Shown: one piece after another, positions 15,701 through 21,639 of the stretch | How positions within the stretch are numbered: the first letter of the stretch is position 1 | How the letters are laid out: every line of letters begins with the position of its first letter | IMG/VR virus record: IMGVR_UViG_3300032308_002288 | Span: 1 to 21,639 of that record | Length of the DNA: 21,639 nt | Source of the DNA: a virus | Strand: one strand, 5' to 3' | Translations under genes and position numbers: made by a program | The notes under the pieces: model-generated | What the model was told of the DNA's origin: nothing | Seen by the model: the letters and a program-made list of their open reading frames with translations, nothing else | The model's database searches: none

Positions 15701-18470
15701 GCTGCCCGCCGAGTACGTTACACTACTGCTTCATATGGATGGCGCAGATGCCAGCACTACTTTTGTTGATAATTCGTATTTGCAGCATACTGTGACTGCC
15801 GAAGGCTCCGCGGCTATTAGCACAGCCCAGAGCAAGTTTGGCGGGGCGAGCGCGTACTTTGATGGAAACGCGTATCTCACCGTACCGCCTGAAAATTTAA
15901 CGCTGTCAGAAGATAATTGGACAGTAGAGATGTGGTTCTATCCGACAACGAATAGCGGATATATGGCGCTTTTTTCTCACAACATATGTGGAACGCAGCT
16001 GTTCGGTTACGAGATCACGCTGGACTTTGGCGGCTGGCAACCCGGCCGGCATGTGCGTGTATTTTTCGGCGACGGACCAAATGTTGGTTATGGCCCCGGC
16101 CACTCCAATCTTATGTTTCCGATACCAGACGAAAACGCCGACAATAAATGGACACATCTTGCAGTTACTAGAGCCGGCCAGTCAGTACGTTGCTTCTGGA
16201 ATGGAGTGCAAATTGGTCCCACAGCAACATCGAATCTTGCTGTTAACCCGCTAACCGGAGTCGACTGTGACGTGACAATTGGCGGAAGATTCTGCACTTC
16301 TCCGGGCTCTCTCGACGCCGGTTTTCAAGGGTACATCGACGATCTGCGCATCACGCCGGGCGTCGCGCGCTACACGGAAAACTTTACACTGCCCACAACG
16401 CCGTTCCCGAGCCCGTTTACACCTAACCTAACAGCGTCTCTCTTGCTGCACTTTGACGGCGAAAACGATAGTCCGGATTTTGCCGACAGCAGCCAGAACT
16501 CGCTGCAAGTGACAAGTAATAATGGCGCGGTTATTAGCACCGCGCAGAGCAAGTTCGGCGGAGCGAGCGGGTACTTTTTAGCCGGCAGTGGCAGTTACCT
16601 GTCGATTAATGCCAGCGATGCATTTGATTTTGACTCTGGCGACTTTTGCATAGAGGCTTGGATCAAATTGCAGACCGGAGGCAAGAGCATCTGCTCTGGC
16701 AATGCCATTGGCGACTATATGTTTGCCACGGGCGTATATGGTGCTGGCGACATCGGATTCGGCCGCAACGGATTAACGTGGGATTTGTTGGCAAGCAATC
16801 CCGGACTCACGTCGGAATGGAATCACGTTGCCGTCGCGAGGTCCGGCACAACGCTTCGCCTTTTCTGCAACGGCGTAGTCGTAGCGACGGGCAGCGGCAA
16901 TTCATTAGCGTACAACGTGCAAGATACCCTGTGGATTGGGGCGAGAGTAGACAGCGGCCCGGCTGAGTTCTTCAACGGCTATATCGACGAATTTCGCATT
17001 GTCAAAGGTAGTGCCGTCTACACCCGCAACTTCACGCCCCCGACCGCGCCGCTCAGCGCCACATCCGAAGTCACACCCACAGATGTCGCTGGTTGTGATC
17101 TGTGGCTCGACTCTACCGCTGAAATCGGCACGCTTAATGGCTCGATCACGGTGTGGCCCGACAAGAGCGGCAATACACGTCCAGCTACACCCGCTGACTA
17201 TGCGCCGGCGCCGACGTTGGCTGTTGGCGAAGGACTTGCCGGGCAGAATGTTGTGCGTTTCAGCGGCGACCCGAATGTGCTTGACGTGGCATACGAGTTT
17301 AATCTCAAGAATTCGTCTGGGTTTGTAGTACTTAAACAGCCAACGCCTTTGAATGCGCCACCCGGTTTTCAAAGAATTCTGGCGTTTCAGCCAACTACGG
17401 GAATCGACGCGCAGCAAAATGATGGTTTGGCGCTGGTGTTTAATAACTACACCACTGACGGCGTAGAGTTGTATTCCAACGGCGACCCCCCGATTGGTCA
17501 GCACGCTATGCCGCTGCCTGCTGATTGGACGCTGCTCGCGTACACAATTGATAATTCCGGCAATCTCTCTCTGCGCGTAAATGGCGAAGAAGTTGACACC
17601 GGCGTCAATGCAAGCATGGCGCAAACTGCTGGCGGCAATCTTTATATTGGTCACGGCGGCACGTTCGCCATCGACGAAGCCCTTCACGGCGACATCGCAG
17701 AGGTTGTAATTTTTGATCATGCGCTGGGCGACGCGGCGCTGATTGGACTAGAGCGCGGCTTACTGGCGCGTTGTTTGCCGCCCACGCCACCGCCGCCGCC
17801 CCCGCCGCCATCATACGACGGGCCATCGGCGCTTCTCCTGCACTTTGACGGCGAAAACAATAGCCCGGATTTTGCCGACAGTGGCCAGAACTCGCTGCAA
17901 GTGACAAGTAATAATGGCGCGGTTATTAGCACCGCGCAGAGCAAGTTCGGCGGAGCGAGCGGGTATTTTGCCGGCGGCTCGTGGCTGACTGCGCCGGCTT
18001 CGGCGGACTTCGCTTACGGGACGGGCGACTTCACCATTGAGATGTGGATGTACTTCGACGGCGCGAACATAGCTTCAGCGATACAAGTGCTATACGCCCA
18101 GAGCCAGTCTGGAAGCAATTACTGTGTTATCGCTCTTTTCTACGGATCTGTGGTGTTTCTTTATGGCTACGGTAACCCCGCAAATTACGTGTACGGGGTG
18201 TCCGGGTCTTCGGTGACCGCAAACGCGTGGCACCATGTCGCTGTGTGTCGCCTTAACGGGGTGTTTAAAGTGTATGTAAACGGCGTGAGCGGGGTTCCGG
18301 TTACAGACGCATTTGATTTTGACAACACGACCCTTGAGCCGACTATTGGATCATACGGACATAACCAGGGCTACAATTTTACCGGTTACATTGATGAACT
18401 GCGTGTCATTAAGGGTTACGCGGCTTACCCTGCAAACTTTACACCCCTAACAACTCCTTTTAACCCGTAA
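12720..18470 (+). CDS. Giant multi-LamG lectin-like adhesin (1916 aa)
   Basis: The first 58 residues (FKRGTAAALYALNPVLLRGE, then NGVTPWRNLPY) resemble the N-terminal domain of the Bordetella phage major tropism determinant (Mtd) and related fibres. The rest is a chain of concanavalin/LamG-type beta-sandwiches at about residues 77-294, 305-516, 550-777, 529-540 plus 778-980 (split by the previous one), 998-1233, 1239-1450, 1456-1687 and 1703-1916. Most carry LLLHFDG or LLLHMDG, ISTAQSKFGGAS, a WTHVAW-type strand, YVNGV and a final IDELRV plus YTxNFTPP edge strand. Domains 1 and 7 are a second type beginning GLKLWLDA / GCDLWLDS and ending GDIAEVVIFD. Proline linkers (PPPPPPP near residue 1695) join some domains. 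Such domains often bind glycans, so receptor binding is likely but ligands are unknown. The ATG has no Shine-Dalgarno sequence. Confidence 0.88.
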   Translation: MASNIQFKRGTAAALYALNPVLLRGEPGLEVDTNKIKYGNGVTPWRNLPYANPALEVVDGGEFTAGAVPAEPDIFSPPTIAGLKLWLDADNADYVHRVNNRVSVWEDASESGAKFVQSSKSSRPQATNQLASKDVVTFDGDNDVMLSKFDLPAEFTLLVALRRRGRSTSGKLITAYTTDSATELVLCGTETGTTFGVQFDGDYLVPQSVDNMQPVVYTLQFSAAGISTRANGSDTQYANSISVSGLTHLALGGDRVDFASDNYSGDIAEVVLYDSVLSAADLIDAENYMLARWGVVSVNHPLLTGMRAFWRLNEESGSRLGITALQVPLTQVGTVGFSAGVINNAAELPGGNNYLQAPSSFALAGSFSVSAWFKAASMSGGRAALVQNWAAGNASGQLEIGFGDTGLDTNAVFGRIATSAATYSVVAPDLTANFWHHVVLVYSASDNTLTLYINGLQAAQVATSGSFSAGNIPLRVGIGDQTATQNNLACLVDQLGVWDRVLSLQDVQMLYNYELGKENFTVDLDGNNVSLLLHMDKPANALALNAVDPYINNATLLLHFNGTNGSKNIVDSSPQDGDVTVVGDIQISTTQSKFGGASLRCPDSYSDYLDGFADVDLSTGSWTVECWFLTNGPNIGNNRTVLSAGYQDYPNRWIIDISVNALGLLPRIYGVGNSIYAGGEPPNNAGGGATPTPYTYGTWAHVAWVNDSAADEFAMYVNGVRVYTRDAFNLPKYNTIQIGQQASVFGSEEFYIDELRVLNIAVYTANFSPPTAPFGNSLLPVAEFIDTSKHNHAVTPAGNAQLRFENSKYGNASGAFAADGHCELEMAPEFAFDDGDFTVEFWGKLNYVQYSAVFSTASSAQEPGTYIIGFRDDANMFGFCYDIDNFTFIAANISAYYDMWTHYAFVRLDGVLKMYVNGVEAASATTAMNLDGGSQTTAVIGRRWTNEDEHYLNGLLDDFRITKGVARYAAEFTPPPRALPDPVIPAPPPPQNDALPAEYVTLLLHMDGADASTTFVDNSYLQHTVTAEGSAAISTAQSKFGGASAYFDGNAYLTVPPENLTLSEDNWTVEMWFYPTTNSGYMALFSHNICGTQLFGYEITLDFGGWQPGRHVRVFFGDGPNVGYGPGHSNLMFPIPDENADNKWTHLAVTRAGQSVRCFWNGVQIGPTATSNLAVNPLTGVDCDVTIGGRFCTSPGSLDAGFQGYIDDLRITPGVARYTENFTLPTTPFPSPFTPNLTASLLLHFDGENDSPDFADSSQNSLQVTSNNGAVISTAQSKFGGASGYFLAGSGSYLSINASDAFDFDSGDFCIEAWIKLQTGGKSICSGNAIGDYMFATGVYGAGDIGFGRNGLTWDLLASNPGLTSEWNHVAVARSGTTLRLFCNGVVVATGSGNSLAYNVQDTLWIGARVDSGPAEFFNGYIDEFRIVKGSAVYTRNFTPPTAPLSATSEVTPTDVAGCDLWLDSTAEIGTLNGSITVWPDKSGNTRPATPADYAPAPTLAVGEGLAGQNVVRFSGDPNVLDVAYEFNLKNSSGFVVLKQPTPLNAPPGFQRILAFQPTTGIDAQQNDGLALVFNNYTTDGVELYSNGDPPIGQHAMPLPADWTLLAYTIDNSGNLSLRVNGEEVDTGVNASMAQTAGGNLYIGHGGTFAIDEALHGDIAEVVIFDHALGDAALIGLERGLLARCLPPTPPPPPPPPSYDGPSALLLHFDGENNSPDFADSGQNSLQVTSNNGAVISTAQSKFGGASGYFAGGSWLTAPASADFAYGTGDFTIEMWMYFDGANIASAIQVLYAQSQSGSNYCVIALFYGSVVFLYGYGNPANYVYGVSGSSVTANAWHHVAVCRLNGVFKVYVNGVSGVPVTDAFDFDNTTLEPTIGSYGHNQGYNFTGYIDELRVIKGYAAYPANFTPLTTPFNP
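14352..15050 (+). other. LamG domain apparently nested inside another LamG domain
   Basis: Residue 529 begins VSLLLHMDKPANAL, the first strand of a LamG unit, but the next residues start a complete second unit (ATLLLHFNG). After that unit ends (FSPPTAPFGNS, residue 777) the sequence resumes as LPVAEFIDTSKHNHAVTPAG, the usual second segment of a LamG unit, without its own LLLHFDG strand. The simplest reading is one domain inserted into a loop of another. Confidence 0.6.
16446..16577 (+). repeat. Near-identical 132-bp direct repeat, copy 1 (LamG coding)
   Basis: This stretch aligns without gaps to 17838-17969, 1392 bases downstream. By eye there are about five mismatches, and 16492-16573 is identical over 82 bases to 17884-17965. 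It encodes LHFDGENxSPDFADS through KFGGASGYF of two LamG domains. Sequences outside it diverge quickly. Confidence 0.9.
17838..17969 (+). repeat. Near-identical 132-bp direct repeat, copy 2 (LamG coding)
   Basis: Second copy of the 16446-16577 repeat, in the last LamG domain of the same protein. The identity includes synonymous third positions, so it reflects recent duplication or gene conversion rather than protein constraint alone. More divergent relatives of the same motif occur near 14490 and 15815. Confidence 0.9.
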
Positions 18471-18476
18471 TTAACT

Positions 18477-20777
18477 ATGCCACCTATTGAAATTAGAGTT
18501 CGTCGCGGAACGGCGAGTTATCTTGCTGACCAAAACGCTGTTCTGGCTGCGGGCGAACCCTGCCTTGAAATTGATACTGGCAAGATCAAGTACGGTGACG
18601 GCGTCACGCCGTGGAATCAATTAACGTACGCCGTTACTGGCGACGAACTGCCCGGCACGAATAACGAAGTCACCGGCACAGACGGGTTTGCGGCAGGTGG
18701 TTCAGATAATCTTGCGAGCGGTACAGCCGCTGCAACACTGGCTGGTAAAAATAATACAGCTAGCGCCGCGCAGGCAGCAACGCTCGGCGGTAACGCTAAC
18801 ACCGCTGCCGGCGTTAATGCTGTTACGCTCGGCGGTAACGCAAATACAGCGAACGGTTTAAATAGCATTGCTGGCGGCAAAAACGCTGTTACTACAAAAG
18901 ACGCTCAATTTGCTTTGTCGGCCGGAAGCTTTTTTGTTCCCGGCGACGCGCAATTCTCTATTTACAACTTACGCGCAGCGACCGTAAACGATGTGCCAAC
19001 ACGCATGTACATCAACGGTACGACCGGCAATTTAACTTTGACGCCGGGCGCTGCGTGGGCATTTGAAGTCAAAGTGTCGGCATACGATGTTTCCGCAACC
19101 ACAGCCGGCGCGTGGACTATTCGCGGCAGCATTTATCGCGACTACGCAAATAACGTCAGCCTTTCCGGCGCGCCAGTAGTTGAATCTATTTCCGACTCGT
19201 GGCCCGCAGGCTCCGGTGTCGCGGTGTCTGCAGACGCTGTAAATAAAGCACTGGCTGTTACCGTAACCGGCGCTACCGCGCGTGAAATACAGTGGGTAGC
19301 CACAGTTTTGTCGACCGAGCTAATCTCGCCAGTGCAGCTAGAGTCGGACATGTTCGTGGAGCTTACTGCCAACGAAACGATTACCGACTTGGCGGTTTCA
19401 GTAGACGGAAACAGCATGCAGCCGGCTTTTGATCCGACCATCTACGATTACGTCGTGTGGTCGGATACTGATTTTTATAGCTCGTCAGAACGCAACTATT
19501 CTGTAACGATCAACAACGGCGATCCAGTTACCGGCACTGCGACTGTTAATAAAGCTTTGCGCGTCAAGCTAGGCCCGACAAGTTACTTTATTCGAATTCT
19601 TCCCAGCGATTTTCCAGCGCTGCCGACAATCGTTACAAAAACAAATCAGTACGTGCCCGGTTATTATTTAGCTGCGTGTACGCAAGCGATTGGGCCGTAC
19701 ATGGTGGTATACAACTCTAACGGCGTGCCGGTCTGGTACACATACAACGATGACTCGTTGTGTGAAGTTATCAGTCTGCACGCCGGTTGGGACACTAACA
19801 AACTGATTACTAACGGCAGCACGCACAACTGCGATCGATGGGATATCCATATTGGGCTGAATGAGTTGACTGCAAAACCGTATACGATGATTAATCCAAA
19901 CGGCAAAGGCAATAACGAAACGTGGGATATTCACGAGTCGCACGCCATCAAGGGGCCGGCAAATCGTAAGGGCAACATTATTTATGCAGCCTATACCGCT
20001 GTCGGCTTCTATATTCAAGAACAGAACCCTCAAAATCAAATCGTGTGGGAGTGGTGGACAGAGGATTATTTTGGTAATCGGTGGTCAGAGCTTTATCACA
20101 TCAACTCTATAGATGTGCATCCAATAACCGGAAACATTGTCGTCAGTTGCAGGCATAACAGCGCCGTATTCGCCATTGACTATGCAACAAAAGAAGTAAT
20201 CTGGATTATCGAGGGCGCAGTAAATTGCCACGGCGGCGGTTCTTTGTGGGGCGCGCGTATTCCGAACATGACGCAAAACACAAAGCTGCTCGTACTACAG
20301 GGCGAGCCAAGCCTATCGGGGAGTCAGTATGTGGGCCCAGACGCGCAACATGACGCCCGCTGGCATGTTGATGTTCCGCCGCTCACCCCCGGCAACGATA
20401 TTGTTTCTATCTCTGACAACCAAACATGTTCCGCGCGACCCGCCCGCGGCGTCGTGTACGAAATAGACCTTACAAACTCCTATGCAATTAACAGAATGCA
20501 AGTGGAGTCGCCCTACGGCAGTACTGGCTGCTGCGGGTCGTTTACGCTCCTGAAAGAGAACAATACAACCTACTCCGGCACAATGCTGTTAAACTCCGAA
20601 AACCCTAATACGGTAGAATTTAACTTGTCGTCGGCGGGTGTAAATCAGGGCGTCGTATTTGAAATGAACCTGCTGGGCTCGTGGTGGTATCGAGTTATCA
20701 AGGTTCGACCCGATTTCTTTGACTTGGATTACTTGCGTACAACTGCCGGGCGCATTCCAACCATTATTGGCGATTGA
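18477..20777 (+). CDS. Adhesin with Mtd-like anchor, beta-roll stalk and arylsulfotransferase-like domain (copy 2)
   Basis: The 766-residue protein starts six bases after the LamG giant, with no Shine-Dalgarno sequence. Residues 1-50 (RVRRGTASYLADQNAVLAAG, then YGDGVTPWNQLTY) are an Mtd-type anchor closely resembling the start of its upstream neighbour. Residues about 66-135 are 15-residue repeats (ATLGGNANTAAGVNA type) like the YadA head beta-roll. About 140-285 is a phage fibre beta domain (GDAQFSIYNLRAATVNDVPTR, then GAWTIRGSIYRD). About 300-385 contains PAFDPTIYDYVV, and 390-766 is an ASST-like propeller homologous to the gene at 10110. Candidate catalytic residues are His486 (DIHESH), His541 and Arg559 (YHINSIDVHP to SCR, again 18 apart) and His625 (AQHDARW). 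It lacks the inserted beta module of copy 1. Family well supported; enzyme activity inferred. Confidence 0.82.
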   Translation: MPPIEIRVRRGTASYLADQNAVLAAGEPCLEIDTGKIKYGDGVTPWNQLTYAVTGDELPGTNNEVTGTDGFAAGGSDNLASGTAAATLAGKNNTASAAQAATLGGNANTAAGVNAVTLGGNANTANGLNSIAGGKNAVTTKDAQFALSAGSFFVPGDAQFSIYNLRAATVNDVPTRMYINGTTGNLTLTPGAAWAFEVKVSAYDVSATTAGAWTIRGSIYRDYANNVSLSGAPVVESISDSWPAGSGVAVSADAVNKALAVTVTGATAREIQWVATVLSTELISPVQLESDMFVELTANETITDLAVSVDGNSMQPAFDPTIYDYVVWSDTDFYSSSERNYSVTINNGDPVTGTATVNKALRVKLGPTSYFIRILPSDFPALPTIVTKTNQYVPGYYLAACTQAIGPYMVVYNSNGVPVWYTYNDDSLCEVISLHAGWDTNKLITNGSTHNCDRWDIHIGLNELTAKPYTMINPNGKGNNETWDIHESHAIKGPANRKGNIIYAAYTAVGFYIQEQNPQNQIVWEWWTEDYFGNRWSELYHINSIDVHPITGNIVVSCRHNSAVFAIDYATKEVIWIIEGAVNCHGGGSLWGARIPNMTQNTKLLVLQGEPSLSGSQYVGPDAQHDARWHVDVPPLTPGNDIVSISDNQTCSARPARGVVYEIDLTNSYAINRMQVESPYGSTGCCGSFTLLKENNTTYSGTMLLNSENPNTVEFNLSSAGVNQGVVFEMNLLGSWWYRVIKVRPDFFDLDYLRTTAGRIPTIIGD
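18732..18866 (+). repeat. Three tandem 45-bp units coding YadA-like beta-roll repeats
   Basis: Units at 18732-18776, 18777-18821 and 18822-18866 each encode a 15-residue repeat of the form ATLGGNANTAAGVNA. The second and third units share ACGCTCGGCGGTAACGC exactly. A degenerate unit precedes them and another follows. Such repeats form trimeric left-handed beta-rolls in YadA-type heads. Confidence 0.85.
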
Positions 20778-20802
20778 GTAAATTTGCGGCAGTAGCTATA
20801 TT
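20774..20802 (+). promoter_or_regulatory. Candidate sigma-70-type promoter
   Basis: TTGAGT (20774-20779) and TATATT (20797-20802) are separated by exactly 17 bases, matching four and five of six consensus positions. The -35 box overlaps the stop codon of the preceding gene. Transcription would start about 20 bases before the gene at 20829. The host's sigma factor preference is unknown, so this is only a candidate. Confidence 0.45.
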
Positions 20803-20828
20803 GGTATCACACCTAACGGAGTAAAACG

Positions 20829-21173
20829 ATGAGCGTTCTCGACACCCCTGTTATCAATGAAATCACGCCCGCCCAGCGGCAGGCCAATCACCTCAAGCAG
20901 CAAGTGCGCACCGCATTTCACAGCATGACGGTAGCGTTTAATCAGGGCGCAAAACAGTTTTGGCGCAATCCGCAGGCAACGCCGTCGCAAATCGCTGCGG
21001 CGCTCGGCACAGACGCGGTTGAAGTTTTTCAACTGCATGCCAAACTTGGCGCGCTGCTGGCCGATGTTCGCCCCGTTGCCATTCAAGAGGGCATTGAAGT
21101 TGTTGGGCAGTTCACTCCTAACGCCGATGGCACCGTCACGATCACGCTGCCTGCTCCGGCGCCGACAACCTGA
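20829..21173 (+). CDS. Small unrecognised protein (114 aa), possibly virion-associated
   Basis: ATG at 20829 with GGAG at 20818-20821 and a seven-base spacer. The product has 114 residues. Residues 1-95 are mostly helical in appearance (AQRQANHLKQQVRTAFHSM, GAKQFWRNPQATPSQIAAALG and EVFQLHAKLGALLADV). The last 20 residues are a short strand-turn-strand with Pro-rich end (GTVTITLPAPAPTT). A helical segment containing a PQATPSQIAAALG-type motif recurs in small phage proteins near tail fibres, but I cannot name a family. A candidate promoter lies before it and a strong terminator after it, so it may form its own transcript. Function unknown. Confidence 0.8.
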   Translation: MSVLDTPVINEITPAQRQANHLKQQVRTAFHSMTVAFNQGAKQFWRNPQATPSQIAAALGTDAVEVFQLHAKLGALLADVRPVAIQEGIEVVGQFTPNADGTVTITLPAPAPTT

Positions 21174-21197
21174 AATGTTTGGCACATCTCGCAGCAC

Positions 21198-21241
21198 ACC
21201 CGCCGGGCCTCTCAACGATGCTCACTCGGCGGGTCTTTTTT
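21198..21241 (+). terminator. Rho-independent terminator after the gene at 20829
   Basis: ACCCGCCG (21198-21205) pairs perfectly with CGGCGGGT (21227-21234) around a 21-base loop. C and then six T residues (21236-21241) follow. It starts 25 bases after the TGA of the preceding gene, and the next gene starts 30 bases after it. Confidence 0.85.
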
Positions 21242-21271
21242 AGTTAAGTCCTGAGTTGCCGTAATTCATTT

Positions 21272-21639
21272 ATGCGTACTCTGCTTATTTTGTCGTTAGC
21301 TGTACTCTTTAGTGGCCTGCCGAGCGCGGGACACGGCGCCGATTTATTGATATTTAGCGCTGATTGGTGTTCAAGTTGTCAGGCGCTCAAAACAGCGATC
21401 GAGGACGACCCCGCGCTGGTTGATGGTTACGCTGTCAGCATTATTGATTTCGACAAAAATGCAGATCTTGCCAAAGGTTACAAAATCGAGTCTATTCCCA
21501 CGCTGTTGCACCTGCAGCCGGGCGGGAAGATTCGGCGCAAAGTCGGATTCAAAAACACGCACGAACTGAAACGCTGGCTTGAAGACAAAAATGCACAGCC
21601 TGCAAAATCGCGCAGAGCCACACGGCGGCTTAACTACCA
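21272..21639 (+). CDS. Exported thioredoxin-like protein, 3' end outside the window
   Basis: The frame runs from ATG 21272 to the last base, giving 122 residues with no stop. Residues 1-24 (MRTLLILSLAVLFSGLPSAG) are a typical signal peptide: one positive charge, a hydrophobic core and a small-residue end. The mature part is a thioredoxin fold: strand LLIFSADWCSSC with the redox pair Cys33 and Cys36, strand VSIIDFDKN, then ESIPTLL with the expected cis-proline after Ile, and a closing helix (HELKRWLED). It should act in thiol-disulfide exchange outside the cytoplasm or at the membrane. After the fold the sequence becomes basic (KSRRATRRLN) and continues beyond the window, so a second domain is possible. 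No Shine-Dalgarno sequence precedes the ATG. It follows a terminator, so it probably belongs to another transcript. Confidence 0.8.
   Translation, partial: MRTLLILSLAVLFSGLPSAGHGADLLIFSADWCSSCQALKTAIEDDPALVDGYAVSIIDFDKNADLAKGYKIESIPTLLHLQPGGKIRRKVGFKNTHELKRWLEDKNAQPAKSRRATRRLNY

Noticed and set aside
16905-17720. Open frame of 271 codons on the minus strand inside the LamG gene
   Set aside because: It overlaps well-supported LamG domains on the plus strand, has no ribosome binding context or known motif, and is explained as a shadow of biased codon use.
12720-20777. Diversity-generating retroelement acting on the Mtd-like adhesins
   Set aside because: Only the N-terminal anchor resembles Mtd. 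The C-termini are ASST and LamG folds rather than the C-type lectin fold, and I see no reverse transcriptase gene or adenine-mutated template/variable repeat pair in the window. The 82-bp repeat differs by mixed substitutions.

Overview
The window reads as the late (virion) region of a tailed double-stranded DNA bacteriophage (Caudoviricetes), or a prophage-like element. Every supportable gene lies on the plus strand, packed head to tail with gaps of a few bases or short overlaps. Several genes carry textbook Shine-Dalgarno sequences, so the host is bacterial. Nothing in the sequence fixes the host or genus. No integrase, tRNA, rRNA, CRISPR array or insertion sequence was seen. No stretch longer than about 100 bases lacks a gene.

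Layout. (1) Positions 1-2191: the 3' part of an unrecognised gene, then three small or medium unrecognised genes. A strong rho-independent terminator overlaps the stop codon of the second gene. (2) 2203-5277: a portal-like protein interrupted near its N-terminus by a 373-residue LAGLIDADG intein. (3) 5279-8053: accessory enzymes, namely a GT-B glycosyltransferase, an HD protein resembling the (p)ppGpp hydrolase domain of RelA/SpoT proteins, a small unrecognised protein and a thymidylate kinase. (4) 8055-9152: three small unrecognised proteins. (5) 9161-20777: more than half of the window, a block of four fibre/adhesin genes. These are a collagen-like fibre; a LamG + arylsulfotransferase-like (ASST) adhesin; a 1916-residue chain of LamG-like lectin domains; and a second ASST-like adhesin with a beta-roll stalk. 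(6) 20779-21639: a candidate promoter, a small unrecognised gene, a second strong terminator, and the 5' part of a gene for an exported thioredoxin-like protein that runs off the window.

How the parts may work together. The portal belongs to head assembly. The glycosyltransferase, HD protein and thymidylate kinase would modify surfaces or host nucleotide metabolism. The adhesin block looks like the host-recognition apparatus: three consecutive proteins begin with related short phage-fibre anchor modules, then diverge into lectin-like and enzyme-like C-terminal parts. The most notable feature is that two of these adhesins end in a beta-propeller of the aryl-sulfate sulfotransferase type. Both keep a His / His-x17-Arg / His arrangement like the catalytic set of the bacterial enzyme. 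One copy has an extra small beta domain spliced into the propeller. The LamG giant shows signs of recent internal recombination (an 82-bp exact repeat) and what looks like one LamG domain inserted inside another. All assignments are from reading motifs by eye; no database search was possible.
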